DNA of 14,350 nt. Source: Pseudomonadota bacterium (GTDB lineage Bacteria; Pseudomonadota; Gammaproteobacteria; JAKAQQ01). This document shows positions 1-8,598 of this stretch, one piece after another. The translations under genes were made by a program, and so were the position numbers. The notes under the pieces are model-generated. The model was not told the origin of the DNA, searched no databases, and saw only the letters and a program-made list of their open reading frames with translations. Numbering within the stretch: the first letter of the stretch is position 1; each line of letters starts with the position of its first letter. The stretch is from assembly GCA_021828425.1 (NCBI GenBank), contig JAKARN010000013.1:1-14350 (forward strand), written 5' to 3'.

Positions 1-63
1 GTCAACCTCAAGCCATTAACCGGAGAAGTCACCTCGATACCCCCGAAACCCCGGGTGTACTGA
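1..63 (+). CDS. sdhA: Succinate dehydrogenase flavoprotein subunit, C-terminal end only (partial)
   Basis: The window opens inside a reading frame that runs from base 1 to a TGA at 61-63. It encodes 20 residues ending in IPPKPRVY. That ending (a short Leu-Thr-x-Glu-Val stretch, then PPK-x-RVY) is typical of proteobacterial SdhA, and sdhB follows 25 bases later. SdhA carries the covalently bound FAD and oxidises succinate to fumarate on the cytoplasmic side of the inner membrane. Only the tail is visible, so no catalytic residue can be checked here. The identification rests on the tail motif plus the position immediately before sdhB and sdhE. Confidence 0.85.
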   Translation, partial: VNLKPLTGEVTSIPPKPRVY

Positions 64-88
64 TTTCCTCATCAGACGGAGAACGTTG

Positions 89-871
89 ATGCCCCAATTT
101 CGCCTGCCTGCCAACTCCAGGATCCAGCCCGGAATGGATCATCCGTCTGAGCGATCGCCTGCCCGGCCCTGCGAACTCCGTATCTACCGTTATGATCCGG
201 ACAAGCCCGACGTCAACCCCCGTTTGGACCGGTATGTGATCGATCTGGACGATTGTGGTCCCATGGTGCTGGATGCCCTCATCAAGATCAAGAATGAGAT
301 GGATCCGACCCTGACCTTCCGTCGCTCCTGCCGTGAGGGTGTTTGCGGTTCCTGCGCGATGAACATCCAGGGAACCAATACCCTGGCCTGTACCCGGTCG
401 ATGTCGGACCTGGGTCCCCGGATTACGATCTATCCCCTGCCGCACATGCCGGTCATCAAGGATCTGGTTTCCGACCTGAGCCATTTTTATGCCCAGTACG
501 CGTCCATCGAGCCCTGGCTCAAAACCCGGGGGCAGGCGGGCGATCGGGAGCACCTGCAGTCCCCGGAGGACCGGGCCCGGCTCGATCAGGTCTACGAGTG
601 CATTCTCTGTGCCTGTTGTTCGACGGCTTGTCCCAGTTACTGGTGGAACAGCGACCGCTATCTGGGTCCGGCTGTGCTTCTCCAGGCGTACCGCTGGCTG
701 GTCGATAGTCGCGATGAGGCGACGGGTGAACGGTTGGATCAGCTCGAGGATCCCTTCCGGCTGTATCGCTGCCATACCATCCTGAACTGCACCAATACCT
801 GTCCCAAGGGCCTCAATCCCGCCGCGGCCATCGCCGAGATCAAACGGATGATGGTTGAGCGTGGTTCATGA
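89..871 (+). CDS. sdhB: Succinate dehydrogenase iron-sulfur subunit
   Basis: SdhB passes electrons from the FAD of SdhA through three iron-sulfur clusters to quinone at the membrane. All expected cysteines are present. The plant-type 2Fe-2S loop CREGVCGSC has C81, C86 and C89, with C101 closing the site. CILCACC with C171, C174, C177 and C181, together with C228, C234 and C238 in a CxxxxxCxxxCP segment, supplies the 4Fe-4S and 3Fe-4S ligands. The ATG at 89 is chosen because GGAG (78-81) lies 7 bases upstream; a TTG directly before it is a less likely start. The protein has 260 residues, about 20 more than E. coli SdhB. The excess is a non-conserved N-terminal stretch of roughly 25 residues, and an ATG at 134 would remove about half of it. 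The gene follows sdhA and is followed by sdhE on the same strand. Confidence 0.97.
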   Translation: MPQFRLPANSRIQPGMDHPSERSPARPCELRIYRYDPDKPDVNPRLDRYVIDLDDCGPMVLDALIKIKNEMDPTLTFRRSCREGVCGSCAMNIQGTNTLACTRSMSDLGPRITIYPLPHMPVIKDLVSDLSHFYAQYASIEPWLKTRGQAGDREHLQSPEDRARLDQVYECILCACCSTACPSYWWNSDRYLGPAVLLQAYRWLVDSRDEATGERLDQLEDPFRLYRCHTILNCTNTCPKGLNPAAAIAEIKRMMVERGS

Positions 872-878
872 AGACGGG

Positions 879-1121
879 ATGAGGATCCAGCATTTGCGCT
901 GGCAGTGCCGGCGTGGCCGACGCGAGCTGGACCTGATCCTCACGCGTTATCTGGAGGGTCCCTTTTCAACAGCCTCCCCCGACGAACAGGAGGCATTCGA
1001 AAAGCTTTTGGAGAGGCCGGATCCCGTCCTCTGGAATTGGCTGTTCCTGGAAGAGCCTGCCGCACTCGATCCGGCAGGGAAGCGGGTGCTCGCGGAGTTG
1101 AAAGTATTTCGGGGCGGGTAG
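879..1121 (+). CDS. sdhE: FAD assembly factor SdhE (succinate dehydrogenase flavinylation)
   Basis: This 80-residue protein carries the SdhE signature CRRGRRELD (residues 10-18), which contains the RGxxE motif (R12, G13, E16) needed for covalent attachment of FAD to SdhA in characterised homologues. The acidic and hydrophobic pattern further on (a DEQEAF helix, DP-x-LWNWL) also matches the family. The ATG at 879 gives an N-terminus that lines up with E. coli SdhE and lies 7 bases after the sdhB stop. Earlier TTG (855) and GTG (861) codons in the same frame would overlap the end of sdhB. None of the three has a strong ribosome site, so translation is probably coupled to sdhB. Its place directly after sdhAB fits its role in maturing the complex. 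Confidence 0.93.
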   Translation: MRIQHLRWQCRRGRRELDLILTRYLEGPFSTASPDEQEAFEKLLERPDPVLWNWLFLEEPAALDPAGKRVLAELKVFRGG

Positions 1122-1194
1122 CAGACGATTCGGACACCAGCGGTTGGCGCAGCTGTCATAACCCACGATGCTCACCGCTTCGTTGACGGGCTCT

Positions 1195-2187
1195 TCAGGG
1201 GGTTACACCTTCCAGGGAAAGAACGACTTTCCCTCGTACCCCGCCGTTTTCAATGCGCCCATGGGCCTCGTCCGTCCTTTCGATCGGATAGACGGAATCA
1301 ATGACGGGCTTGAGCTGACCCACGCCCACCATGCGTGCGATCTTGTCCATGAGCGATCCTGAACGGGTCGTCCGGATCAGGTGGATGTCGACGTTTTTGA
1401 GATAGGCCCGTCCAAGCGCGGTCTCACTCGCGGTGATGCTCAGAATTCGTCCATGGGGCCTCACCAGTTCGAGATTTTGGGCGAAAACCGGTCCCCCGAC
1501 CGTATCGAAGACGACATCCACCGCATCGGCACCGATGATCTTGCGGACGGAATCGGCCACGTTTTCGACGCGGTAGTCGATCGCGACATCCGCGCCCAGC
1601 CGGACGACGAGATCCACATTGCTTTTCCGGCAGGTGGTGATGACCCGTGCTCCCGCCGCCTTGGCCATCTGGATGGCCAGGGAACCGACGCCGCCTGAAC
1701 CCGCATGGACCAGGATGGTCTCCCCGACCTCGATGTGGGTCCGTTCAAACAGTGCCTGCCAGGCGGTTGAGGCCGCAAGGGGCAGGCTTGCGGCTTCAAC
1801 AAAACTGAGGTCCCCGGGTTTGTATGCCACCAGGGTTTCTGGGACCACGTGATATTCCGCATAGGTGCCCGGCGTGAGTTGTGAGATGTCCGCCGTGTAG
1901 AAGACCTCGTCACCTTTGCGGAACCGGGTTACCCCGAGTCCCACTTCCTCCACCACGCCCGCCGCATCGGTGCCGATGATCGCGGGAGGCTGGATATCGG
2001 TCCAGGCACCATTGCGCCGGATCTTGTAATCGATGGGGTTGACGGATGCCGCGAGGACCCGGACGAGCACCGACCCGGGGCCGGGTTTGGGCCGGGGTTG
2101 GAGACGATAGGTCAGGGTTTCCGGTCCGCCAAAGGCGTCCAAAACCACGGCGTGCATCTGGAGATTGGTGCGGAGACTGAAGGTCAT
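1195..2187 (-). CDS. Quinone-oxidoreductase-like NAD(P)H-dependent dehydrogenase (MDR superfamily, zinc-free type)
   Basis: This 330-residue protein is a medium-chain dehydrogenase/reductase. It has an N-terminal GroES-like fold with the family pattern VLVRVLAASVNPIDYKIRRG-like at residues 40-60 and GTDAAGVVEEVG at 72-83. A Rossmann domain follows, with the nucleotide loop HAGSGGVG at 161-168. The zinc-binding GHE motif of alcohol dehydrogenases is absent, which points to the quinone oxidoreductase or zeta-crystallin branch. These enzymes reduce quinones, enones or similar carbonyls with NADPH; the actual substrate cannot be told. The first ATG (2187) is preferred because AAGGGG precedes it. 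A second ATG eleven codons in has no such signal. It lies 46 bases downstream of the rhodanese gene on the same strand and probably shares its transcript. Confidence 0.88.
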   Translation of the reverse strand: MTFSLRTNLQMHAVVLDAFGGPETLTYRLQPRPKPGPGSVLVRVLAASVNPIDYKIRRNGAWTDIQPPAIIGTDAAGVVEEVGLGVTRFRKGDEVFYTADISQLTPGTYAEYHVVPETLVAYKPGDLSFVEAASLPLAASTAWQALFERTHIEVGETILVHAGSGGVGSLAIQMAKAAGARVITTCRKSNVDLVVRLGADVAIDYRVENVADSVRKIIGADAVDVVFDTVGGPVFAQNLELVRPHGRILSITASETALGRAYLKNVDIHLIRTTRSGSLMDKIARMVGVGQLKPVIDSVYPIERTDEAHGRIENGGVRGKVVLSLEGVTP

Positions 2188-2198
2188 GGGGTTTCCCC
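2188..2198 (-). promoter_or_regulatory. Small GC inverted repeat covering the ribosome site of the oxidoreductase gene
   Basis: On the minus strand the bases just before the ATG read AAGGGGAAACCCCATG. The GGGG is the best ribosome-binding match, and it can pair perfectly with CCCC across an AAA loop, directly abutting the start codon. A four-pair stem is weak, so a regulatory role is only a possibility. Confidence 0.25.
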
Positions 2199-2233
2199 TT
2201 GAGATCTCGAGTACCGCCCTGGGGCCAAACCCG

Positions 2234-2593
2234 TCAGTGCGGTTCCGGTTCAGACCCAGAAGCTACAGGTAAACCTTTCTGTGCCCAGGCCAGCGTTCCT
2301 CCCTGCACATGGACGACGTTGGGCAGGTGTTCAAAAACCTGTTCACAGGCACTCATGGCCCGGTGCCCCGAGTGACACAGGACGTAGATCGGTGCCTCGG
2401 GCGGACAGCCGTACTGTTTGAGTTTCTCCCGGAGGGTGGAGACGCTCAGTTCATCCAGAGGGATGAGGAGAGCGCCGGCCGCATGGATCCTTTGATATTC
2501 TTCGGTCGTGCGGACATCCAGCAGGGTGATCGGCTCGCCGGACTCAACCCGCTGCTCGAGCTCATCAATGGAAATGGAAGGAATCGTATTCAT
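2234..2593 (-). CDS. Single-domain rhodanese-like sulfurtransferase
   Basis: This protein of 119 residues spans one rhodanese domain. It contains the LLDVR motif (residues 24-28), the EEYQRIHAAGA segment that normally carries the incoming-substrate loop, and an active-site loop CHSGHRA with the catalytic cysteine at C73. Such proteins carry sulfur as a cysteine persulfide and pass it to cyanide, thioredoxin or biosynthetic acceptors; the physiological partner is not evident. The ATG at 2593 is chosen because the domain begins right after it. A GTG at 2659 in the same frame would add 22 residues that do not resemble the family. The ribosome site is weak for either start. The gene is transcribed away from the PLP enzyme at 2719 and towards the oxidoreductase gene. 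Confidence 0.9.
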   Translation of the reverse strand: MNTIPSISIDELEQRVESGEPITLLDVRTTEEYQRIHAAGALLIPLDELSVSTLREKLKQYGCPPEAPIYVLCHSGHRAMSACEQVFEHLPNVVHVQGGTLAWAQKGLPVASGSEPEPH

Positions 2594-2718
2594 GGTTGGC
2601 CCGGATCGAGAGGGACCCACCTCATGATACGACAGGAACCCCTCCCGGGTCAGCTCCACCGAATGTCATAATCCCGTAAAATCACGAAATCCCAGGGTGG
2701 CTGGCATGCGACGCGACC

Positions 2719-3708
2719 ATGTCCGATTTCGTGATTGATTATCCGGATATCCAGTATGCCCGCGAGCGCATTTACCGCCAGGGTCTCGGACCAACTCCAA
2801 TCCACCGCTGGCATGCCTTCGAAGAACGGTCCGGCAAGAGGGGATACCAGGTTTATGTCAAGTGTGAGAACCTGACGGCCATTGGGGCATTCAAGATCCG
2901 GGGCGCGCTGAATGCCGTCATGAGCCTCACGGAATCAGAGGCGCGCCGCGGTGTGGCCACCCATTCTTCCGGGAACCATGGAACCGCCGTTGCCTATGCT
3001 GCGCGCGCCCGGGGTATTCCCGCAACCGTCGTCGTTCCGGAGAACGCTTCGCCGCAAAAAATGAACCTGATCCGTCATTACGGGGCGGAACTCATGACCT
3101 GCGAACCCACCCAGAAGGGACGTGAGGAGGCACTGGCCCGCCTGGTCCAGGAGCGGGGCCGGGTGCCGATTCACCCTTACGACCATCCAGCGGTGATGGC
3201 CGGCCAAGGAACGGTGGCAGATGAGTTTTTGGATTGTGTCCCGGATCTCGATTGGCTCTTCGTGCCGATCGGCGGGGGAGGGCTGATCAGCGGAACAGCA
3301 GTCACGGTTCGGACCCGGCGACCCCAGATGCGCCTGATCGGGGTCGAGCCCGAAGGGGCCAATGACACCCAACGCTCGCTTGCGGCCGGGACCCGGACTC
3401 CGCACCCGGCTCCCGATACCGTGGCGGACGGACTGCGGGCCTTCGTGGGGACGCTGACTTTCCCGATCATCCAGAAATGGGTCGATCAGGTCCAGACGGT
3501 CACTGACCAGGAGATCCGGAATGCCGTCCGGTGGGGTTTCGAAGAGTTGCGGATGGTGGTCGAGCCTTCGGCCGCAACCGTCCTCGCGGCCCTGTCCCGG
3601 ACGGCGCTGCCTGACCGGGCCCGGGTCGGGGTGATTTTGACCGGAGGGAACGTCGATCCTGGCCTGTGGGCCAGTCTTCGGGAGGACGCTAGCGTCCCCG
3701 GTAGGTGA
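2719..3708 (+). CDS. PLP-dependent serine/threonine dehydratase or serine racemase (fold type II)
   Basis: This 329-residue protein has the complete fold-type II core. The Schiff-base lysine K59 sits in AFKIRGA, SSGNHG (83-88) contacts the cofactor, GGGGL (185-189) forms the phosphate cup, and TGGNVD (308-313) lies near the pyridine nitrogen. There is no C-terminal ACT regulatory domain, so it is not the long biosynthetic IlvA type. It resembles catabolic threonine dehydratase or eukaryotic-type serine racemase. E210, A214 and D216 match the spacing of the serine racemase metal site, and S84 falls where the second catalytic base of racemases lies (from family knowledge). Deamination of serine or threonine and racemisation of serine are both possible. 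The ATG at 2719 has no strong ribosome site. Its last 20 bases overlap the end of infA on the other strand. Confidence 0.9.
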   Translation: MSDFVIDYPDIQYARERIYRQGLGPTPIHRWHAFEERSGKRGYQVYVKCENLTAIGAFKIRGALNAVMSLTESEARRGVATHSSGNHGTAVAYAARARGIPATVVVPENASPQKMNLIRHYGAELMTCEPTQKGREEALARLVQERGRVPIHPYDHPAVMAGQGTVADEFLDCVPDLDWLFVPIGGGGLISGTAVTVRTRRPQMRLIGVEPEGANDTQRSLAAGTRTPHPAPDTVADGLRAFVGTLTFPIIQKWVDQVQTVTDQEIRNAVRWGFEELRMVVEPSAATVLAALSRTALPDRARVGVILTGGNVDPGLWASLREDASVPGR

Positions 3709-3907
3709 TGCGACCCTTGCTCAGGTCGTAGGGGGTGAGCTGGACCGTGACGCGGTCCCCGGTCAGGATCCGGATGTAGTTCTTCCGCATGCGACCCGAG
3801 ATATGGGCGAGGACGATGTGCCCATTGTCGAGCTTGACACGGAAAGTCGTGTTCGGCAGGGTTTCGACCACGACTCCTTCCATTTCGATGTTGTCTTCTT
3901 TGGGCAT
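3689..3907 (-). CDS. infA: Translation initiation factor IF-1
   Basis: This protein of 72 residues is the normal IF-1 length. It begins [11 protein letters not shown] and ends with the typical [11 protein letters not shown] segment, and it contains the conserved [15 protein letters not shown] run of the OB fold. IF-1 binds the ribosomal A site and assists IF-2 and IF-3 in start-codon selection. The ATG at 3907 matches the universal N-terminus; a TTG at 3949 would add an unrelated 14-residue extension. The 35 bases before the ATG contain no recognisable Shine-Dalgarno sequence, which is unusual for this essential gene. The stop codon lies inside the last codons of the convergent PLP gene (20-base overlap). 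It sits downstream of trxB, as in Pseudomonas, but the aat and ate genes usually found between them are missing. Confidence 0.97.
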   Translation of the reverse strand: MPKEDNIEMEGVVVETLPNTTFRVKLDNGHIVLAHISGRMRKNYIRILTGDRVTVQLTPYDLSKGRITYRGR

Positions 3908-3948
3908 GGAGTGCTGGATGGCGCAGGGGCACGAGTCAAACACACGCA

Positions 3949-3977
3949 ATTGTGCCTTATGCGGCCCTCTTCTTCAA
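3949..3977 (-). promoter_or_regulatory. Candidate sigma-70 promoter for infA
   Basis: Read on the minus strand, TTGAAG (3977-3972) and CACAAT (3954-3949) are separated by 17 bases, each matching four of six consensus positions. Transcription would start near 3942 and give a leader of about 35 bases before the infA ATG. The 159-base spacer after trxB is long enough to need its own promoter. This is judged by eye only. Confidence 0.35.
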
Positions 3978-4066
3978 CTGCTCGGATTCTGCCCCGCATC
4001 GGATCCTGCATGATTCGTGGGCTCGGCCCATGCCCGGACGGGCGAAGGCCCACTGGCCCGAGGGCT

Positions 4067-5214
<1,148 letters not shown>

Positions 5215-6273
5215 ATGCGAGTTGGTATTCCCCGAGAACTCAAACCCAAAGAGGGCCGGGTTGGCCTGATTCCGGCGGCGGCCGCCGAACTGGCCAGACG
5301 GGGCCATGAAGTCTGGGTTGAAACTCAAGCGGGCGTCCAGAGCGGATATCCCGATGCGCTCTATCAGGCGGTGGGGTGTCGGATTGCCAAAAATCACCGG
5401 GAGCTGTTCGAAAACAGCGAGCTCGTGATCAAGGTCAAGGAACCGATCGCCGAGGATCTGGACTGTCTGGCCCGTCATCACCTGCTGTTTTGCTATTTGC
5501 ATCTGGCCCCGGTCCCGAAACTGACAGAGGCGCTGGTGCGGATCGGCCTGACCGCCATTGCTTTCGAAACCGTCGAGGAAAACCGGCGTTTGCCGTTGTT
5601 GGCCCCCATGAGTGACATTGCCGGCCGTCTGTCCATCCAGATTGGCACCCACCTCCTGCATCAACCGGAGGGGGGCAAGGGAATCCTGCTGGGCGGGGTG
5701 ACGGCGGCGCGACGGGGACGGGTGACCATCGTCGGTGCGGGCGTGGCCGGCGGAAGCGCTGCCGAGGTGGCGGCGGCACTGGGTGCCCACGTGACCGTGT
5801 TCGACCTGGACGTCGACAAGCTGGAGAAGATGCGCCAACTGGGTCCCAATGTGACGGCTCTTTATGCCCATGCCGAAGACGTTGCCCGTAGTGTGGCCCA
5901 GGCCGACCTCGTGGTCGGTGCGGTTCTCGTGACCGGGGAAAAGGCTCCCCATGTCATCTCCAAGACGATGGTGCAGTCCATGCAGCCGGGGAGTGTCGTG
6001 GTGGACATTTCGGTCGACCAAGGGGGGTGTATCGAATCCACGGTACCCACGACCTATGAAAAGCCCACTTATGTCTGGGAAGGGGTCACCCATTTCACCG
6101 TGACCAACATGCCGGGCGCCGTTCCCCGGACCAGTTCGCAAGCGCTGTCGGCCGCCATTGCGCCCTATGCCCTGCGTCTGGCAGACGGTTCATGGCGTGC
6201 GCAGGAGTCCCTTGTGCGTGGCGTCAATGTGGAGAACGGACGCATTGTGCACCCGGCTCTCCTGAAGTCCTGA
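5215..6273 (+). CDS. ald: Alanine dehydrogenase
   Basis: Alanine dehydrogenase catalyses the NAD-dependent interconversion of L-alanine with pyruvate and ammonia. The 352-residue product starts MRVGIPRELK and keeps the catalytic set known from the Mycobacterium enzyme: R15 in RVGLIP, K75 in KVKEP, H96 in YLHLA, and the aspartate D268 in DISVDQGG. The NAD-binding loop GAGVAG lies at 174-179, and NMPGAVPRTS (298-307) is the conserved C-terminal motif. It is slightly shorter than the usual 370 residues, and the missing part is the C-terminal tail. The ATG at 5215 is preceded by GAGGTG with a 9-base spacing. The gene sits between divergent trxB and ftsK, the place held by the leucine-responsive regulator gene lrp in E. 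coli. Its stop overlaps the ftsK ribosome site, so the two are probably co-translated. Confidence 0.95.
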   Translation: MRVGIPRELKPKEGRVGLIPAAAAELARRGHEVWVETQAGVQSGYPDALYQAVGCRIAKNHRELFENSELVIKVKEPIAEDLDCLARHHLLFCYLHLAPVPKLTEALVRIGLTAIAFETVEENRRLPLLAPMSDIAGRLSIQIGTHLLHQPEGGKGILLGGVTAARRGRVTIVGAGVAGGSAAEVAAALGAHVTVFDLDVDKLEKMRQLGPNVTALYAHAEDVARSVAQADLVVGAVLVTGEKAPHVISKTMVQSMQPGSVVVDISVDQGGCIESTVPTTYEKPTYVWEGVTHFTVTNMPGAVPRTSSQALSAAIAPYALRLADGSWRAQESLVRGVNVENGRIVHPALLKS

Positions 6274-6279
6274 GGAGGG
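6273..6279 (+). promoter_or_regulatory. Strong Shine-Dalgarno sequence in front of ftsK
   Basis: AGGAGGG starts inside the ald stop codon and ends 6 bases before ATC (6286-6288), which is in frame with ftsK. It is the strongest ribosome site in the window. No ATG, GTG or TTG in the ftsK frame lies at a usable distance; the nearest is GTG at 6358. Confidence 0.8.
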
Positions 6280-6285
6280 TTTGCC

Positions 6286-8598
6286 ATCAGCCGCCGGCTG
6301 AAGTCCACCCCACCGCGCAACCACCGCCTCCTGTGGAATGCCGAGTTTACACACGGGGTGCGGGAAGGTCTCCTCTGGCTCAGTTTTTCCGTGGCTGCAA
6401 TTCTTTTTCTGTCTTTGCTGAGCTACAGCCCGTCTGATCCCAGTTTTACCTTCGCCGGTTCCGGGTCGCAAATCCATAACTGGATGGGTCCCTTCGGCGC
6501 CTGGACTTCTGACCTCTTGTTTTTGCTGTGGGGCTGGTCCGCCTACCTCCTGCCGGCCGGCCTGGCCGGGCTGGGGCTTCTCATCCACAAACCGCCGATC
6601 CTGCGTTCCCGGCGTGAACTCTGGCTCAGAACCGGTGGCGGAATCGTGACCGTGATTGCCCTGAGCGGGTTTTTCTCGAACTGGCATCCGGACTCCGTGC
6701 TGCCGGCGGGGCCAGGCGGGGTCATTGGATTCGAGGTGGCGCACGGGAGCCAGGCGATCCTGAATCCTGGTGGAACCGCCCTTTTGCTCGTGGCCCTGAT
6801 TCTGGCCGGGATTTCCCTGAGCACCCGCTGGTCATGGCTGGGGTTGCTGCGCTGGTTGGGGGGGGATGTCCTGAGGCGGGGGCTCCACGGTTTGTGGGCC
6901 GGGATCGCTCGTCTGGGAAGACGCTCCGAAGCGCCCCCGGCCCGGCCCCGTCCCGACCCGCTGGGTCCTGACGAGCCGGGTGCGCCGAGGAGCGAGATCC
7001 GGATCGAGCCCACCGTCGAACGAGTGGAGCCGGGATTGCGTTTTGAAACGGAGCGGCAGCAGATCCTGTTCAGGGAGATTGGGGGGGTCGAGCGTCCGCC
7101 CCTGACGCTCCTCGATACACCGACCGAGCCCATGGGCCGCTACTCGGAACAGGCCCTTTCAAGCATGTCCCAGATTGTGGAGCTCAAGCTCAAGGATTTC
7201 GGGATTGCAGCCCGGGTCAGTGCGGTCACTCCCGGACCGGTCGTGACCCGTTTTGAACTGGAGCCGGCTCCCGGGGTCAAGGTCAGCCAGATCACCAGTC
7301 TGGTCAAGGATCTGGCTCGTGCCCTGTCGGTTGTGAGTGTACGGGTAGTCGAAAACATTCCCGGAAAATCTGCCGTGGGACTCGAGGTGCCCAACGAGAA
7401 ACGAGAGATCGTGACCCTCGGGGAAATTCTCTGTTCGCGTGCCTACGAATCGGCCTCGTCCCCCCTGACCCTGGCCCTGGGAAAGGATATCAGCGGGCAA
7501 CCGGTTGTGACGGACCTCGAGCGCATGCCCCACCTGCTCATTGCCGGCACGACGGGGTCGGGAAAATCGGTGGCCCTGAACGCGATGATCCTGAGCCTGC
7601 TTTATAAATCCACACCAGAGCAGATCCGGCTGATCCTCGTCGATCCCAAAATGCTCGAGCTTTCGGTCTATCAGGGGGTGCCACACCTGATGACCCCGGT
7701 TGTGACCGACAGCAAGCAAACGGCCGGGATCCTCCGATGGGCCATCCGCGAAATGGAGCGACGTTACCAGCTCATGGCCGATCACGGCGTAAGAAGCCTG
7801 GCTGGATACAACCGGAAGGTCCATGAGCTCGCCCTGGACGCGCGTTCCCGCCCCCATCGTGCGGGAGGGGGCTCGCCGGATTCCACGGGAACGGGAGGGG
7901 AAGCGCCGCTTCCGGAGCCCCTGCCTCATCTTGTGATGGTGGTCGATGAACTGGCGGATCTGATGCTGGTTCTCGGGAAAAAGGTGGATGAGCTCTTTGC
8001 CCGCCTGGCACAGAAGGCGAGAGCTTCCGGGATCCATCTCATCCTGGCGACGCAACGGCCTTCGGTGGACGTCATCACCGGTCTCATCAAGGCCAATATT
8101 CCGGCCCGTATTGCCTTCCAGATCACCTCCAAGACCGATTCCCGGATCATTCTGGACCAGAACGGGGCGGAGGCCCTGCTCGGGAATGGCGACATGCTGT
8201 TCCTGCCGCCGGGTCAGACGCTGCCCCAGCGTGTCCATGGCGCCTATGTGTCCGATAGCGAGGTTCACCGCGTGGTCAACTGGCTCCGGCAGGCCGGGAG
8301 TCCACAGTACATCGATATGGAGATGATCCCGGAGGGTGAGGAGACTGAATCCCTCTTGATTGCCGATCCGTTGCAACCCACCCTTTTGGGAGACGCGAAC
8401 GATGAGTTTTATCCGGAAGCGGTTCGCCTGGTTCTCGAGACCCGACGGGCCTCGGTCTCGATGGTGCAGCGACGCTTCAGAATCGGTTACAACCGGGCGG
8501 CCCGGCTGGTGGAACGCATGGAACAGGAGGGGCTGGTCGGGCCTCTCCAGTCCAATGGCTTCCGGCAGGTTCTGGTCCCCTCGTCCCATGGGGAATAG
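6286..8598 (+). CDS. ftsK: DNA translocase FtsK (probable non-standard ATC start)
   Basis: FtsK is a septum-bound DNA pump that clears and aligns the chromosome terminus for XerCD recombination at dif. Counted from the GTG at 6358, hydrophobic segments lie near 5-23, 51-77, 94-108 and 137-158. A short polar, proline-rich linker (about 185-260) follows, then the RecA-like motor with Walker A GTTGSGKS (397-404) and Walker B LVMVVDE (525-531). The C-terminus is the DNA-reading winged-helix gamma domain with QRRFRIGYNRAARL. The linker is much shorter than in E. coli. The frame is open from the ald stop onward. The best ribosome site points to ATC at 6286, adding 24 basic residues (beginning xSRRLKS) of the kind that usually precede the first membrane segment. 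A conservative annotation would start at GTG 6358 and give 746 residues. lolA overlaps its end by 11 bases. Confidence 0.95.
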   Translation: MSRRLKSTPPRNHRLLWNAEFTHGVREGLLWLSFSVAAILFLSLLSYSPSDPSFTFAGSGSQIHNWMGPFGAWTSDLLFLLWGWSAYLLPAGLAGLGLLIHKPPILRSRRELWLRTGGGIVTVIALSGFFSNWHPDSVLPAGPGGVIGFEVAHGSQAILNPGGTALLLVALILAGISLSTRWSWLGLLRWLGGDVLRRGLHGLWAGIARLGRRSEAPPARPRPDPLGPDEPGAPRSEIRIEPTVERVEPGLRFETERQQILFREIGGVERPPLTLLDTPTEPMGRYSEQALSSMSQIVELKLKDFGIAARVSAVTPGPVVTRFELEPAPGVKVSQITSLVKDLARALSVVSVRVVENIPGKSAVGLEVPNEKREIVTLGEILCSRAYESASSPLTLALGKDISGQPVVTDLERMPHLLIAGTTGSGKSVALNAMILSLLYKSTPEQIRLILVDPKMLELSVYQGVPHLMTPVVTDSKQTAGILRWAIREMERRYQLMADHGVRSLAGYNRKVHELALDARSRPHRAGGGSPDSTGTGGEAPLPEPLPHLVMVVDELADLMLVLGKKVDELFARLAQKARASGIHLILATQRPSVDVITGLIKANIPARIAFQITSKTDSRIILDQNGAEALLGNGDMLFLPPGQTLPQRVHGAYVSDSEVHRVVNWLRQAGSPQYIDMEMIPEGEETESLLIADPLQPTLLGDANDEFYPEAVRLVLETRRASVSMVQRRFRIGYNRAARLVERMEQEGLVGPLQSNGFRQVLVPSSHGE

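Noticed and set aside
29..775. Long open frame of 248 codons antisense to sdhB
   Set aside because: sdhB is unambiguous with all iron-sulfur cysteines. The antisense frame is a by-product of high GC and has no recognisable domain.
1122..1194. Search for an intrinsic terminator between convergent sdhE and the oxidoreductase gene
   Set aside because: No stem of useful length followed by a T run on either strand.
2667..2682. CATAAT and TAAAAT as -10 candidates for the PLP gene
   Set aside because: Neither has a recognisable -35 partner at the right distance; too weak to list as a promoter.
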